Assembly: GCA_032622095.1 (NCBI GenBank)
Contig: CP136065.1
Location: forward strand, 22,560,134 to 22,624,133
Source: Siphonodentalium dalli
Taxonomy: Eukaryota > Mollusca > Scaphopoda > Gadilida > Siphonodentaliidae
Direction of reading: 5' to 3'
DNA: 64,000 bases
Part shown: positions 11,526 to 23,132 of the stretch, one piece after another
Numbering within the stretch: position 1 is the stretch's first letter
How the letters are laid out: every line of letters begins with the position of its first letter
Program-made: the position numbers and the translations under genes
Notes under the pieces: model-generated
What the model was told of the DNA's origin: nothing
Databases searched by the model: none
The model's input: only the letters and a program-made list of their open reading frames with translations

Positions 11526-12713
11526 TATTATATATTTTTGGAAATGGCGGATTGTTCCCTACACAATAGTGTTCATATATAATATTATATTTCTTGAAAT
11601 GGTGAAATAATATTCAACAAGAAATGTCTCTCGAAAGTGACTATGCCCCCGTAATGAAGCAACATGTGAGCAAATTTATACCCTGACCTCCGTTAATTTG
11701 TAATGTTGCATTCCATGAAGTAGTTTTGAATGTAATATCCATCCGACCTTGACCTTTGACAAACCACAATGCACACATGTCGCGACACACAGTCACCCTT
11801 ATATTAACGATCATGCCTTGTTTCGTTGAAATCATGTGATGTACACGGAGTTATGGAGTAGATATGAAGGGTAGAGTCTGGTGACTTAATTAAGAATGAC
11901 CTTGTCCTGTGACCTTCATCAATTGGAAAACAGATTCATGTGCGACATATCGTCTCCTCATTAAGAACAACTATGCCAAGTTTCAACAGAATCCAATTAA
12001 GAATCACGATGTTATGGACCAGACATGAAGGGTATAAGAAAATATGACTGGTGCAGATGAAGTTTAAGTTTGAAAGCATCCTGTGACCTTGACCTTTCAC
12101 AAACCACAATCACAGGGTTTCAGCTGCCCCGTGAGAACTGGTTTGCATTCAGTTTTGGACACGGTGCGCATTCGTCAATGTCATGGCGTGCGATTGCAAT
12201 TTGACAACAAATGGACAAGACGTTGCAGAAAATGGTAAGTATATCTATCGTTATCAAGGATATAATATATGTGTGAGCGTTCATCGATAGTTGTTGCTAT
12301 ATATAACAATGCAAACCATTCATTGGACAAATGTTCCTCGGCCAAACTTCGAAATATCGAACCGATCAGTAGGATTTGGTAGTTATATTCCCAGTGTCTG
12401 TTTTTTAAATGCTATTTTCGCTACAAAAGCACACTTTACCAGCTGATGTTTGCTAATATTTCAACTAGACGAGTTCTGCTTGCCCTAACACGATATGAAA
12501 TGTAAAATATATCAAAGGTATTCGCAACATATGCGTCTTTTAGTTGCAAGTCAAGCATGCCCCAGTGCGCATTTGCGGATGCTAAGGTTCACATTCTGCA
12601 AACTTTGATAGGTCCCAGTGTGCATTTTGGATAGCTCTAGCAGCCTAAATGGGGTAACACGGCTTGGAATCATGCAGAATGTTTCAAAATGAGCCATACC
12701 TGAGTAATATATA
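11526..12713. repeat. Dispersed repeat family D
   Basis: Wording such as 'cgcgacacacagtcaccct', 'tttcgttgaaatcatgtgatgtacac' and GAAGGGTAGAGTCTGGTGAC recurs at 37890-38215, in part inverted (the block with GGACACGGTGCGCATTCG at 12160 is inverted at about 37980). This is an unnamed interspersed repeat. Poor frames inside it are not genes. Confidence 0.6.
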
Positions 12714-14340
12714 TCTATATTTGCGAATGTCTGTCTGTCTGTCTGTGTTCTATAGAAATTCACAGGGGACCATCTAGATGATGCCAAATGGGTCTACTAG
12801 GAGTAACTTTTTACGAGAAAGATAATGGTTGGTGTTAAAATTTTCTAAAGTGACGCCGTTGTTGTCAGGGGCAGAAAAGGGAGGGGCAGAAAAAAAAATT
12901 GTCAGCGATTGCCACGAAACTAATATATAATCATCCCCATAATCTGAGGAATCTAATGGTGTGTTTTAAATATGGCAAAAGTCGCGCCGTTCGCGTCAGG
13001 GGTGCCCGGAATGGGGAGGGGCAGAATTTTTTTCTGTCGCCGATTGCCACGAAACTTACATATAATCATCCCCATGATATGAAGAATCCAACGGTGTGGT
13101 TTAAATATGCCAAAAGTGGCGTCGTTCGAGTCAGATTTGCACGAAAGGGGAGAGGGGCACCAAAATTGATAAAACTAATTTTTGCGCCGATTTCCACCAA
13201 ATTGATATATATTCTTCTTCATGATACAAGGAATCTAATTGTGCGATTTAACAACGCCAAATTGTTGTCGTTTGGATGAGAGATTGGGAGGGGGTGGGCA
13301 CTAAATTTGATAATAATTGGTTTAGTCGCCGATTGCCACCACACTTATACAAAAGCATCCCCATGGTATGAGGAGTCTAATGGTGTGGCTTATATCTGTC
13401 AAGTGTGGCCTCATTCGAGTCAGGGGTGTATTGAATGGGACAGGGGCACCAAAATTGATGCACAATTTTTTTGTTTTGGCGCCAATTTCCACCAAATTGA
13501 TACACGTTCTTATCAATGGTACGAGGAATCTGATCGTGTGCTTTAAAGACGCCATAGTGGTGCTGTTTAGGTGAGAGATGGGGAGGGAGGGATTGGCACC
13601 AAATTTGATAAAAAAATATATTGTTTAGTCGCCGATTATCACCAAACTTACAAACAATCATATCCATGATATCAGGAGTGTAATTGTGTGGTTTAAGGAT
13701 GTCACAAGTGGGGCCATTCGAGTCAGTGGTGTATAGAGATGAGAGGGACATTATATCTATATGTTTAGTGCCGATTTCCACCAGATTGATACATATTCTT
13801 CTCCGTGATACGAGGAATCTTATCGTGTGGTTTAGACACAACAAATTGGTGCCCTATGGGTGAGAGATATGGGGACCTTCAATATGATACGAATTTGTAT
13901 ACTCGCCAATTTTCACCAATTTCATATATATGCATCTCTAATCTCTAATGAGTCTTAGTGTGTGCAGCTTGAGTCCGAAATAGGGACGGGAGGGTCACCA
14001 AAAACTGATCCAAATAATTTTAGTACCAATTACCATCAAATTCAGACACGTTCTTCTCAAATGATACAATAAATCAAATTGTGCTGTCTGTCTGTCTTTC
14101 TGTCTGTCTGTGTGTTCTATATATAACTTCACGCGGTACAATCGAAGAGGCAAAAGCTGATACAAATATATTTGGCACTAATTTCCAACAAATTCATACA
14201 TGTTTTTATCTAATGATATACCATGAATTAAATCACATTTGGTGTCGTTTGCGTCACGGATGGTGAGCGGATATGCACTATTATAGCGCCCGCTCTCCCG
14301 CGGCGAAGCCGCGGAAGCGAAGCGACCAGGGTATACGTAT
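12714..14340 (+). repeat. Tandem array of ~145-bp units, possible Helitron-like body
   Basis: It begins TCTATATTTGCGAATGTCTG with a (GTCT)n tract and holds about nine units of 130-150 bp from about 12890 to 14080. Each unit has a 'cgccgatt.ccacca' core. Two versions alternate: one with CATCCCCATGATATGAGGAG and one with 'cttctc.tgatacgaggaatct' plus GTGAGAGATGGGGAGGG. It ends with a second (CTGT)n tract and a GC-rich CCGCGGCGAAGCCGCGG hairpin at about 14299-14315. The 5' end and hairpin recall Helitrons, but no CTAG end was seen. Confidence 0.7.
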
Positions 14341-14865
14341 GCGAATATGAGATATACTAATCGACTTTTTCGGCCAATCTAAACATAGATAAAATTACTT
14401 ATAATAGGATAATTTATTCATAACTGAAGGGTCAGCGGGGTTCACAAAATTATTTTTGGCGACGGCCGCCATTTTGTATCGATTAGTTCCACCTCGCTAC
14501 AGCAACAATTAGTGTGATTGATCAAGTGCCCAAGTGCAAATACAATTGCAAATATAAATATATTGTTTCGGCATATGTCAATTATACTCAATTATATAGG
14601 CATACCATGCTTCAAAGGCCAAAAAAATTACGATTGTAAATAAAACGAAACCATTATTAAAAAAAAACGTAGAATTGCATAAAAAAAATTGTTTACATTA
14701 TTTATAAAATTATTAAAAATATTTGGCCCCAAAGCCATTTCTCTATATCCAAATTAACATTTAGAGTTTGACTTCGATTTTCTAACGGTATTCTCTCCTA
14801 AAAGTTTGATTGAACATTCCCAAAGTTAAAAGCCAACAAACCGAACCTATTATCTCGATTTTTAA
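14341..14865. other. No recognisable feature
   Basis: AT-rich sequence with several A-runs. No coding or repeat signal that I can support. Confidence 0.4.
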
Positions 14866-15350
14866 ATCAGAATAAATAATATTGCAGAAAATGGAACGAA
14901 CGAAAGGTACCGGCTCATAACATGAGGGAGGCAAATATAGTTCCAGTAATCTATGTATTTTTGGGTCATTAGATTCACTAGTTTCATAAGACCAAACAGT
15001 TATATGATTATAATAATTTAAAATGGATGTAATTTATTTGCATTTTCTACATTTCTATTTACAATGAGCGAATGAGGTTCAAATTTTGAATTTTAGATCA
15101 GTACGCACAAATAAGACAGAAAACAGAATCAACGAACGGCACCTGCTCGTCACATTGGATAGGAAAATGTAGTACCCAGTATTGTAGGTATTTGGGTCAT
15201 TAGATTCACTATTTGCATAAAACAAAATAATTATATGTTTATAATTATCGGCAATGGATGTAATTTCTTTGCATATCCTGCATTTCTATTTACAGCAAGC
15301 GAATAAGGTTCAAATTTTGAATTTTAGATCACTGCGCATAAATAAAAAGG
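14866..15350. repeat. Tandem duplication of ~240 bp
   Basis: Two diverged copies, about 14866-15108 and 15109-15350. Both contain GGGTCATTAGATTCACTA, 'ggatgtaattt.tttgcat' and GAGGTTCAAATTTTGAATTT or close forms. Each starts with an 'aataa-a-a-gcagaaaa.ga' stretch and a CGAACG word. Non-coding. Confidence 0.8.
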
Positions 15351-16222
15351 TCCGAACAGAAAATAAAAATTCATGAATGAATGCGCCATATATGGGCATA
15401 CGCTATGACCATAAGTGGAATCTCTCGTGCGTTGACGTGTTACGTCACGTAGTTTCGTCGGCTAATTCCTTCGAGTTCGACGAGGGCCCCAGAGCCAAAC
15501 TATCTATCTATCTATCAAACAACAACAACTATCTATCTATCTGTTTATTCCAATCGAAGTTTGTGAGTATCTTTTACAGCAAAATCTTATCAAATTATGT
15601 AATTATGAGTTTCCAAAAATTAGATAATTCGAAGTTTTAATTAATCGCAGTATTCCCACGAACAGTGAAACACGGTACACTAGATCCATTTGACTAACGG
15701 TACACCCGCTTTCGCAACTCACTCACTCGAATCACTGACCTCCGAGTCTTTGACTTTGACGATGGACTCATGAGTCACTCGTCTTTACAACTTCAAGACA
15801 ATGATTGAATTGGTGGCCTAATGTATATCATATGGCGATATGCGATGGCTGGTACCACAATCTTAATTCTAATTATTGCAACTATGGATTGGAACCAATT
15901 TTCTAATGGATATGACTTATGATCATCAATATCGCTTCATCATCATCAATCTTGGCTGATTCATCAGTGTTCATGCTGCCATCGAAATTAGGAAAAGTGA
16001 CCCAGCGAATATTAATTTCCGAATCCAAATTGAATTTTGAGGCTGACATCAAGTTTCACAGCATATTTTCATTATGTCATTTATGATATATTTGACGTTG
16101 CGTTGAATTTTTTTTATTATTATATTAATAATAATATTTAATTAATAATATTATAAGTAATCACTGTAAATTGTAATGCGCATAGTGACAGTCTATCACT
16201 ATCAGACTCTATGCGAATATAC
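15351..16222. other. Intron with a TATC microsatellite
   Basis: Short (CTAT)n runs at about 15501-15515 and 15528-15542, and an AT palindrome at 16117-16155 (attattatattaataataat). Nothing else recognised. Confidence 0.5.
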
Positions 16223-16397
16223 TTGTCAGGTCGGGCACAGGTGCCAAATGAGCTAAATAGCTCATTTCAAATGAGCTATTTAGCTCATTTGGCACCTGTG
16301 CCCGACCTGACAAATTTAGCTCAATTTAGCTACATGAGTCATGACTCATGAGCTCAAATGACATTTGAGCTCATGTAGCTAAATTGAGCTAAATTTG
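16223..16397. repeat. Perfect 91-bp palindrome joined to a nested palindrome
   Basis: 16223-16313 is a perfect inverted repeat with 45-bp arms around a single base at 16268. It starts TTGTCAGGTCGGGCACAGG. Directly after it, 16311-16397 is a second inverted repeat with 28-bp arms (CAAATTTAGCTCAATTTAGC...), whose interior contains two further perfect palindromes, CATGAGTCATGACTCATG and the 29-bp one centred at 16361. The words GAGCTAAAT and CTCAATTTAGC are shared between the two structures. Confidence 0.95.
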
Positions 16398-18529
16398 TAA
16401 TGGGATTTATGTCTGTCTCTTCAGTTCAAATTTCAATGCCTACCTCGAAATGCAGCCCTCTTAATTCAGATTGTTTGGCTTCGGCAATCCGCTACGGCAA
16501 CAGTATGCCGTGGCCCAGTTTGCTTCAGCAAATAGCTTCGGCAATGCTTATTGCCGTATCCAATTATGAAGGCTGGAAATGTGAACATGTGCGTTGTTGA
16601 TTATTGTGCTTGGGGACCCAGGCGGGACAACTAAACTATTATTGACCGTACCTTGAATTTGAAAATTATCTCCATATTGGAGGGGGGGTATGTGTTCGTG
16701 TTTATCCTCCATGCATGTAAGATGGCTCAAATGAATGGTGTTCTCAATAATGTCGCTATTTGACACGCTCTTTCTTATTGTTTTTTTCGGGAGATGGACT
16801 GTGTCGATTTCATTTTGTCAATATTAATAAAAATAAGTTAGATATATAGCCTGTCGACACAGACAAGATTGAAAAAGTTTTTAATAGCGTCATTTATTTG
16901 TGTGTGAGCGGGATTTCATGCAACAAACAACGGGGGGAATGGGTCCGTGGGACAGACCCGCAGCCGGCCTGGCGGAAACCCTGCGTACTGTCTACTGACT
17001 TCCGTTACTTGCTCGTTGCTATATAAATTATAATATATACATGTACATGTAATGATGTATAAACAAACCAGCGGCGTCACTTAGCCTTATGTCGAAATTT
17101 GGCAGTCAGTACATTCGCCCTGAATACATGTACTTTCAGAAATCACACATCACCCCTTATAGTTCGTGGACCCAACTACATGTAATATATTAACAGAGCT
17201 ACCGGTAGACGCTCTCGATTAGTTGGTGGACCCAACTAATCAAACAGAGCTAGACACCCATATACTAACTCTATATCTATTACTATTCGAGGTGGCAATT
17301 TTTTGTCTTTTAATTTTTAACGATATTAAAGATTAATAGCGATGCTATTTAGGCCAATTTTAGGGACTATATTTTATCCAGCACATTATATTTCAATTCC
17401 GCTAGTGGCCAGGCTTCGATTTCATGTTTTAAATTTTTATAGCATTTTGCAGTCTTGGCTTGTTGGGGCTTGACTTTCTCCATGAGGACATGGATAAAGT
17501 TTTATTCTGCGCCCATTCGGTTAGTGGATAGATTTTGTATAGCATTCCTTACCAATACAGGGGGGGGGGTGTGAACAAAAAAATTTCTGGCACGTATGCA
17601 ATTCATATACAGCTGACCCCCCCCCCCCCCCCCCCCCGACCAATACATGTTTTTTGTCCCCCAAATTTTTTTTTCAGGAGTCTATTAAAATAGCCAGTGT
17701 CCGTCCGTGCATCCGCAAATGGTTTCATGATGATATTTAACTTTCATTTCGGTCAATAGATCAAAAGCATACCGTACATGTACAGGTCAAGTTCAAATAT
17801 GGGTTTGCTCCACCCATTTTCGCGAGAGTTATGGCCCTTTTTCGACTTAGAATCCTGTCAATTTTTGTATGATAGTTTATCCACCATTTCAGGGGGCACT
17901 GGTTGGATTGTTCTGAAATTTAGTATCGGATTTTAGGGTCCTTGTTAGTTTTTTTTAGAAAAGCTGACGCCCCCAAATTGGCCCCAAATGAAGCTACTTT
18001 TTCTGGGCACACTGTGGCTGGATGGCCTTTTATTTTATATTAAATTGGTTGTCATTATAGCGCTAATTGCATCGCAAGGGGGGGTGGTGGATGTAAATTT
18101 TTATGTGCATTTCTGAACAAATACACCCATATATTATAAGAAAATAGAAAACATTCAGAATAGCAAACCTTCGGAATACCCAAAAAATCACTTTCTTTTA
18201 TTGATAAATGCTTTTCCTTTCTTTCAGTGTTATTTACTAAGATGCTGTGCTTATCATATCATTGAGACCAACACTTGTTGATATGATAAAGGTGAGTTTT
18301 AATTTACACTATACATGTAGGGCTGCAACTACATGTATACAATACGTATCACGATACTTTCCAGACTGAAAATTGGACCAGTTTACAACTTTTGTCTGCT
18401 TAGTATATTGTTTTGGTGTTGTCGACATTCCTAACACCGTTTTTCTCAATAGCACGGAAACCCAAGTGTTCTCCATAGAAAACTGAAGTTTACCATACAG
18501 GCGATTTACATTTCGCAACAATTTTTATC
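16398..18529. other. Intron with minor repeats
   Basis: 16430-16580 shares diverged wording with 27165-27280 (TGCAGCCCTCTTAATT, TTGTTTGGCTT, GGCCCAGTTTGCTTCAGCA), so both are copies of one repeat. At 17150-17260 the phrase GTGGACCCAACTA...ACAGAGCTA occurs twice. There are G and C homopolymers at about 17561-17570 and 17617-17637. No gene seen. Confidence 0.5.
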
Positions 18530-20010
18530 TCCCGCCAATGGCGCCAATTTGAAAATTTCCGGGGGATATAGGAATGGGCTCCGTCTGTCCGTCCGTCCTA
18601 ACCAAATCTGTAAGAGTCATAACTTGAACAAATGTCAAGAGATTTCAAAGATTTGTGGTATATGAGTTCACCTGTACTTTGTTTATTATGTTGGTCGAAT
18701 TTACCCAATACAGTAGCAAATAGACCTCACAGGGATCATTTCCACTAATCTCAATGAATTTCAAAGATATTTGGTATGAGTTCACCTAACCATTACCTAG
18801 AATGATTTTCAAGCCAGGTCCAGCCGGATATTTTTTACCGGAGTTACTGGACTTTGTTTGTTTTTTTTCGAATTTACCATATAGCAAATAGATCACATCA
18901 GGGCTCATTTCTAGAGGTGCCACGATTATTGATTTTGATAGTCGGTCGTCAATAATTGATAATAATCTATTAATCGTACCTAATATCAATAACAGTGGAA
19001 GTATTCCGTAAATATGGCCTATTGGCTGTGTGTTGGTTTAAAAAACTCGGCTGATGTAATTTTTACGTTAATAATGTGCACCATAAACCACTGGTAATGG
19101 TAACGGGTACAATGTATTAAATACCAGCACATTTCTCAGCGATGTCAAGGTTATAATAATTGTGAGTTTATTAGAACGAACATAGCCATTAATTTCAGTG
19201 TTATGAATAGCCAAACATACAAACAATATCAAAATAGGAATGCATGACGACTGCCGGCAGTTCCTAAAAAAGGAATCTAATGTTACAGAAACTATAACTT
19301 TCAGCAATCTTCCAGAGTGTGGATAACAATCACAAAGGTGCCCCCCCCCCCCCCACCCAGAAAATTTCAGGGACTCAGAACAAGTTAAGTAATTGTGATA
19401 GTAAGTGAATTTCATTTCAGCAGTCACCATACGATAAGTGATAGCCTGTACTAGTAACATCTAAGTATACTCATGTTGTCAGAATCTCTCTGATGCATGA
19501 TCAAATGTTGTTAAAACCTTTGGTTGTAGATTAAATACTCATCATTTTCCGACATCCAAAATAAATAACGGAGATTAATCGATGACGGAAATGGTAATCG
19601 ATTATCGGCTTTATCAACGTTTCATCGATTATATGATTAATCGTGGCATCCATACTCATTTGCACAAATGTGTCAACGGATTTCAATGATTTTTGTGACA
19701 TGAGTTCACATGACCAGTATCTAGAACGAGTTCGCTAACGGTTGAAACCAGGTCCAGCCTGCCGGATATTTTCAGCAGAGTTATTGGACTTTTTTTTATT
19801 ATTTTTAGTGCATCAAGGGCTCATTTCCACAAATGTCAACGGATTTCAAAGATTGTCAGTATACATGTATGAGTTCACATGATCAGTATCTAGAACGAGT
19901 TCGCCAAACAAGGTCCAGCTGGATATTTTCAGCAGAGTTATTGGACTTGTTTATTATTGTCCCCCGAAAAATTTAATTTTCGTGGGACTATAGAAATGGG
20001 GTCCGTTCCC
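18530..20010. repeat. Diverged tandem repeat interrupted by a hAT-like element
   Basis: A block built around AATGTCAACGGATTTCAAAGATT, 'tatgagttcac', 'agtatctagaacgagttcg' and 'ggtccagc-ggatattttcagcagagttattggactt' recurs three to four times. The terminal stretches carry 'ccgggggatataggaatgggctccgtc' at the left and 'cgtgggactatagaaatggggtccgt' at the right. One unit is split by the element at 18912-19654. Confidence 0.65.
18912..19654. mobile_element. hAT-like non-autonomous element with 8-bp target duplication
   Basis: The ends are inverted: TAGAGGTGCCACGATTATTG at the left and GATTAATCGTGGCATCCATA at the right. The flanks are CTCATTTC (18904-18911) and CTCATTTG (19655-19662), an 8-bp duplication with one difference, as hAT transposition makes. 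The subterminal regions are rich in ATTAATCGAT words. No transposase frame was seen; the C homopolymer at 19340-19353 is internal. Confidence 0.8.
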
Positions 20011-20210
20011 ACAAAATGCCACTTATGTGTCTTCGAAGCCACTCAAATACCATTTGGACTCAAATGATTGCTTATGTGGCTAGTCACATAAGCAACCTCA
20101 TTTGACAGCTGAAATGTGATCTAAGTGGCCTGACTCTCCCTATACATGTATACTTGTAGTAATTAGTTTACATTTATGGTGCATGTTATGATATGCTGCA
20201 GAAATTATGA
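20011..20210. repeat. Short imperfect palindromes
   Basis: ATTGCTTATGTGGCTAGTCA and its inverse pair around 20087 (ttgcttatgtggctagtcacataagcaa). Adjacent 'aagccactcaaat' and 'atttgacagctgaaatgtgatctaagtggc' extend the pairing loosely. No other feature. Confidence 0.6.
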
Positions 20211-20219
20211 ATGACCCAC

Positions 20220-21905
20220 CCTATATTACTTTGTAAAGTTTGAGCTATTGCCATGGCTTTGTCGTCTGTGTGTACATGTATGCGTGCGTGCGTAATTCGT
20301 CAACAATACAGGCTACAGGTCGTACCTTTGGTCAGATCATTATGAAATTTCACAAAGCTGTTGACATCAACATTTAGACCGGAACGATTCATTTGGATAA
20401 AAAAACATGGCCACCAGTGGCCATCTTGGATTTCAATATTCAATCCATTAGAACGGTCTACAGGTCGTACTGTTCGTCTGATCATCATGAAATTTGTCAT
20501 GGATGTTAATATTGACATGTAGATGGGAACGAGTAATTTTGGGGTCATTCGACCAAAAAACATGGCCGTCGACAGCCATCTTGGATTTTACTCTTTGCAT
20601 GACTAAATTCTTTGGCACGCCATACAGGTTGTACCTTTGGTCGGATCATCATGAAATTTGTCATGGATGTTAATATTTACATGTAGATCGGAAACGAGTA
20701 CTTTTGGGGTCATTCGGCCAAAAAACATGGCCGCTGGCAGCTATCTCAACTGGCTATCTTGGATTTTACTCTTTGCGTGACTAAATCCTTTGGCACGGGC
20801 TACAGGTCGTACCTTTGGTCAGATCATCATAAAATTTGTCATGAATGTTGACAAAGACATGTAGATGGGAACGAGTCATTTTGGGATCATTTGGCCAAAA
20901 AACATGGCCGCCAGCAGCCATCTTGGATTTTACTCTTTGGATGACTAAATCCTTTAGCACGGGCTACAAATCGTAGCTTTAGTCTGATCATCATGAAATT
21001 TGTCATGGCTGTTTAAATTGGAATGTAGATGGGAATGAGTCATTTTGGGGTCATTCGGACAAAAAAACATGGCTGCCCGCGGCCATCTTTGATTTCAAAA
21101 TTCAATCCATTAGCACAGGCTACTGTGAGTCTGGTCATCATTAAATTTGTCATGGGTGTTAATATTGACATGTAGATGGGAACGAGTAATTTTGGGGTCG
21201 TTCGGCCAAAAAACATGGCCGCTGGCAGCCATCTTGGAGTTTACTCTTTGCATGACTAAATCCTTTCACACAGGCCACAAGTCTAACCTTTGGTCAGATC
21301 ATCATGAAATTTGTCATGGTTGTTAAATATGACATGTAGATGGGAACGAGTCATTGTCCAGTCATTCGACCCAAAAACATGGCCGCCAGCAGCCATCTTG
21401 GATTTTACACTTTGCATGACTAAATCCTTTGGCACGTGCTACAGAACGCACCTTTTGTCAGATCATTGTGAAATTTGTCATGGATGTTGACATTGACATG
21501 TAGATGAGATCGAGTAATTTTTAGGTTATTCGGCCAAAATCATGGCCGCCAGAAGCCATCTTGGATTTTACTCTTTGCATGACTAAATCCTTTGGCATGG
21601 GCTACTGGTCGTACCTTTAATCGGATCATCATGAAATTTGTCATGGCTGTTGACACAGGCATGTAGATAACAAGTCATTTTAGGGGTTCATTTGGTCTTA
21701 AATGTGTCCACTGGCAGCCATCTTGGATTTTACTCTTTGCATGACAAAATCCTTTGGCACACCCTACAGTCCACTTCCCTCATCCGATCATCTCCAGACT
21801 TCATATTAATCTTGATATTGATCTTACTAGATGGAAGCTATGAAATGTTTTTAAATTTTATTGGAAAACATAGCCACCTGGATTTTACATCTGTAACCAT
21901 CTTGG
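20220..21905. repeat. Tandem array, ~165-bp unit, about ten copies
   Basis: Each unit has a 'ggcta-aggtcgtacctttggtc-gatcatcatgaaatttgtcatgg' block, ACATGTAGATGGGAACGAG, 'gggtcattcggccaaaaaacatggccg' and AGCCATCTTGGATTTTACTC. Unit starts fall near 20305, 20450, 20620, 20785, 20960, 21115, 21275, 21430, 21600 and 21765. It begins after TTTGTAAAGTTTGAGCTATT, the same start as the shorter array at 43612-44350. Fragments also lie at 27380-27730, 28880-29000 (inverted) and around 62745-62960. Frames through it are not genes. Confidence 0.85.
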
Positions 21906-21925
21906 ATTTTACTTTTTTATATACC

Positions 21926-23012
21926 GGTGTGACAAATCAACTTCCCCCCCCTGCGCATCTTCCCCCCGGGGGGGAAGATAAACTGGTTTTACCTAGTTTA
22001 TCTTCCCCCCCCCCCGCCCTGATCATCTTCCCCCCCCCGCCTGAATTTTCCATTCCTTAACATCTATTGGCGTGATAGTCTCATTTTATCATTCACTATG
22101 ACTATGTGACTTAGAAAAACTATCATTGGTGGCAAGGAAGCATGTCTTTTCTTCGGCAGAGACATTATTGTTCAGATTTTTTTTTATTGAAAATCACCCA
22201 GTTTATCTCCCCCCCCCGCCTGAATTTTCCATACCTTAACATCTATTGGCGAGTTAGTCTCATTTTATCGTTCACTATCACTATGTGACTAAGAAAAACT
22301 ATCACAGGTGACAAGGAAGCATGATTTTTCTGTAAAAGAGACAATAATTATAGTTTGGAGAATTTTCACTGGAATTTACCTAGTTTATCTTCCCCCCCCC
22401 CCCCCCCCCCGCCTGGATTTTCCATACCTTAACATCTATTGGCGAGTTAGTCTCATTTTATCGTTCACTATCACTATGTGACTAAGAAAAACTATCACAG
22501 GTGACAAGGAAGCATGATTTTTCTGTAAAAGAGACAATAATTATAGTTCGGAGAATTTTCATTGGAATTTACCTAGTTTATCTTCCCCCCCCCCCCCCCC
22601 TGCCTGGATTTTCCATACCTTAACATCTATTGGCGAGATAGTCTCATTTAATCATTCACTATGACTATGTGACTTAGAAAAACTATCATTGGTGGCAAGG
22701 AAGCATGTCTTTTCTTCGGCAGAGACATTATTGTTCAGATTTTTTTTTGGGGGTGATTTTCAATAAAAAAAAAATCTGAACAATAATGTCTCTGCCGAAG
22801 AAAAGACATGCTTCCTTGCCACCAATGATAGTTTTTCTACGTCACATAGTCATAGTGAATGATAAAATGAGACTATCACGCCAATAGATGTTAAGGTATG
22901 TAAAATTCAGGCGGGGGGAAGATGATCAGGGCGGGGGGGGGGAAGATAACCTAGGTCAACTCCCCCCCCGGGGGGGAAGTTGATCGGTATACATGTACCG
23001 GTATATGTATCT
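21926..23012. mobile_element. C-rich fold-back inserted in the 165-bp repeat
   Basis: Four direct copies of a ~185-bp unit are each preceded by a C homopolymer and contain CCATACCTTAACATCTATTG and 'gactatgtgactaagaaaaactatca'. They are followed by one inverted copy (22760-22930), with G homopolymers in place of C. The outer ends pair as well: ATACCGGTGTGACAAATCAA before the first C-run and 'gggggaagttgatcggtatacatgtaccggtata' after the last G-run. It separates the 165-bp array from that element's right end at 23041-23130. Confidence 0.8.
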
Positions 23013-23040
23013 CTTCATGTTGATAATCTAGTATTACTTA

Positions 23041-23130
23041 GACATTTCAACTTTCCGCACCCCTAATCGCTCCACATTAAATTATTCCCTTTCCAAGTTG
23101 AGGTACAGTGTCATTGACACTTTCATTATA
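23041..23130. repeat. Right end of the 165-bp repeat element
   Basis: CATTTCAACTTTCCGCACCC through CCCTTTCCAAGTTGAGGTAC and AGTGTCATTGACACTTTCAT matches 44355-44452, the end of the second copy of the element. AGTGTCATTGACACT is a small hairpin near the terminus. Confidence 0.75.
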
Positions 23131-23132
23131 TG

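Noticed and set aside
13377-13844. 155-codon minus frame
   Set aside because: Runs through alternating ~145-bp satellite units; no protein family resemblance.
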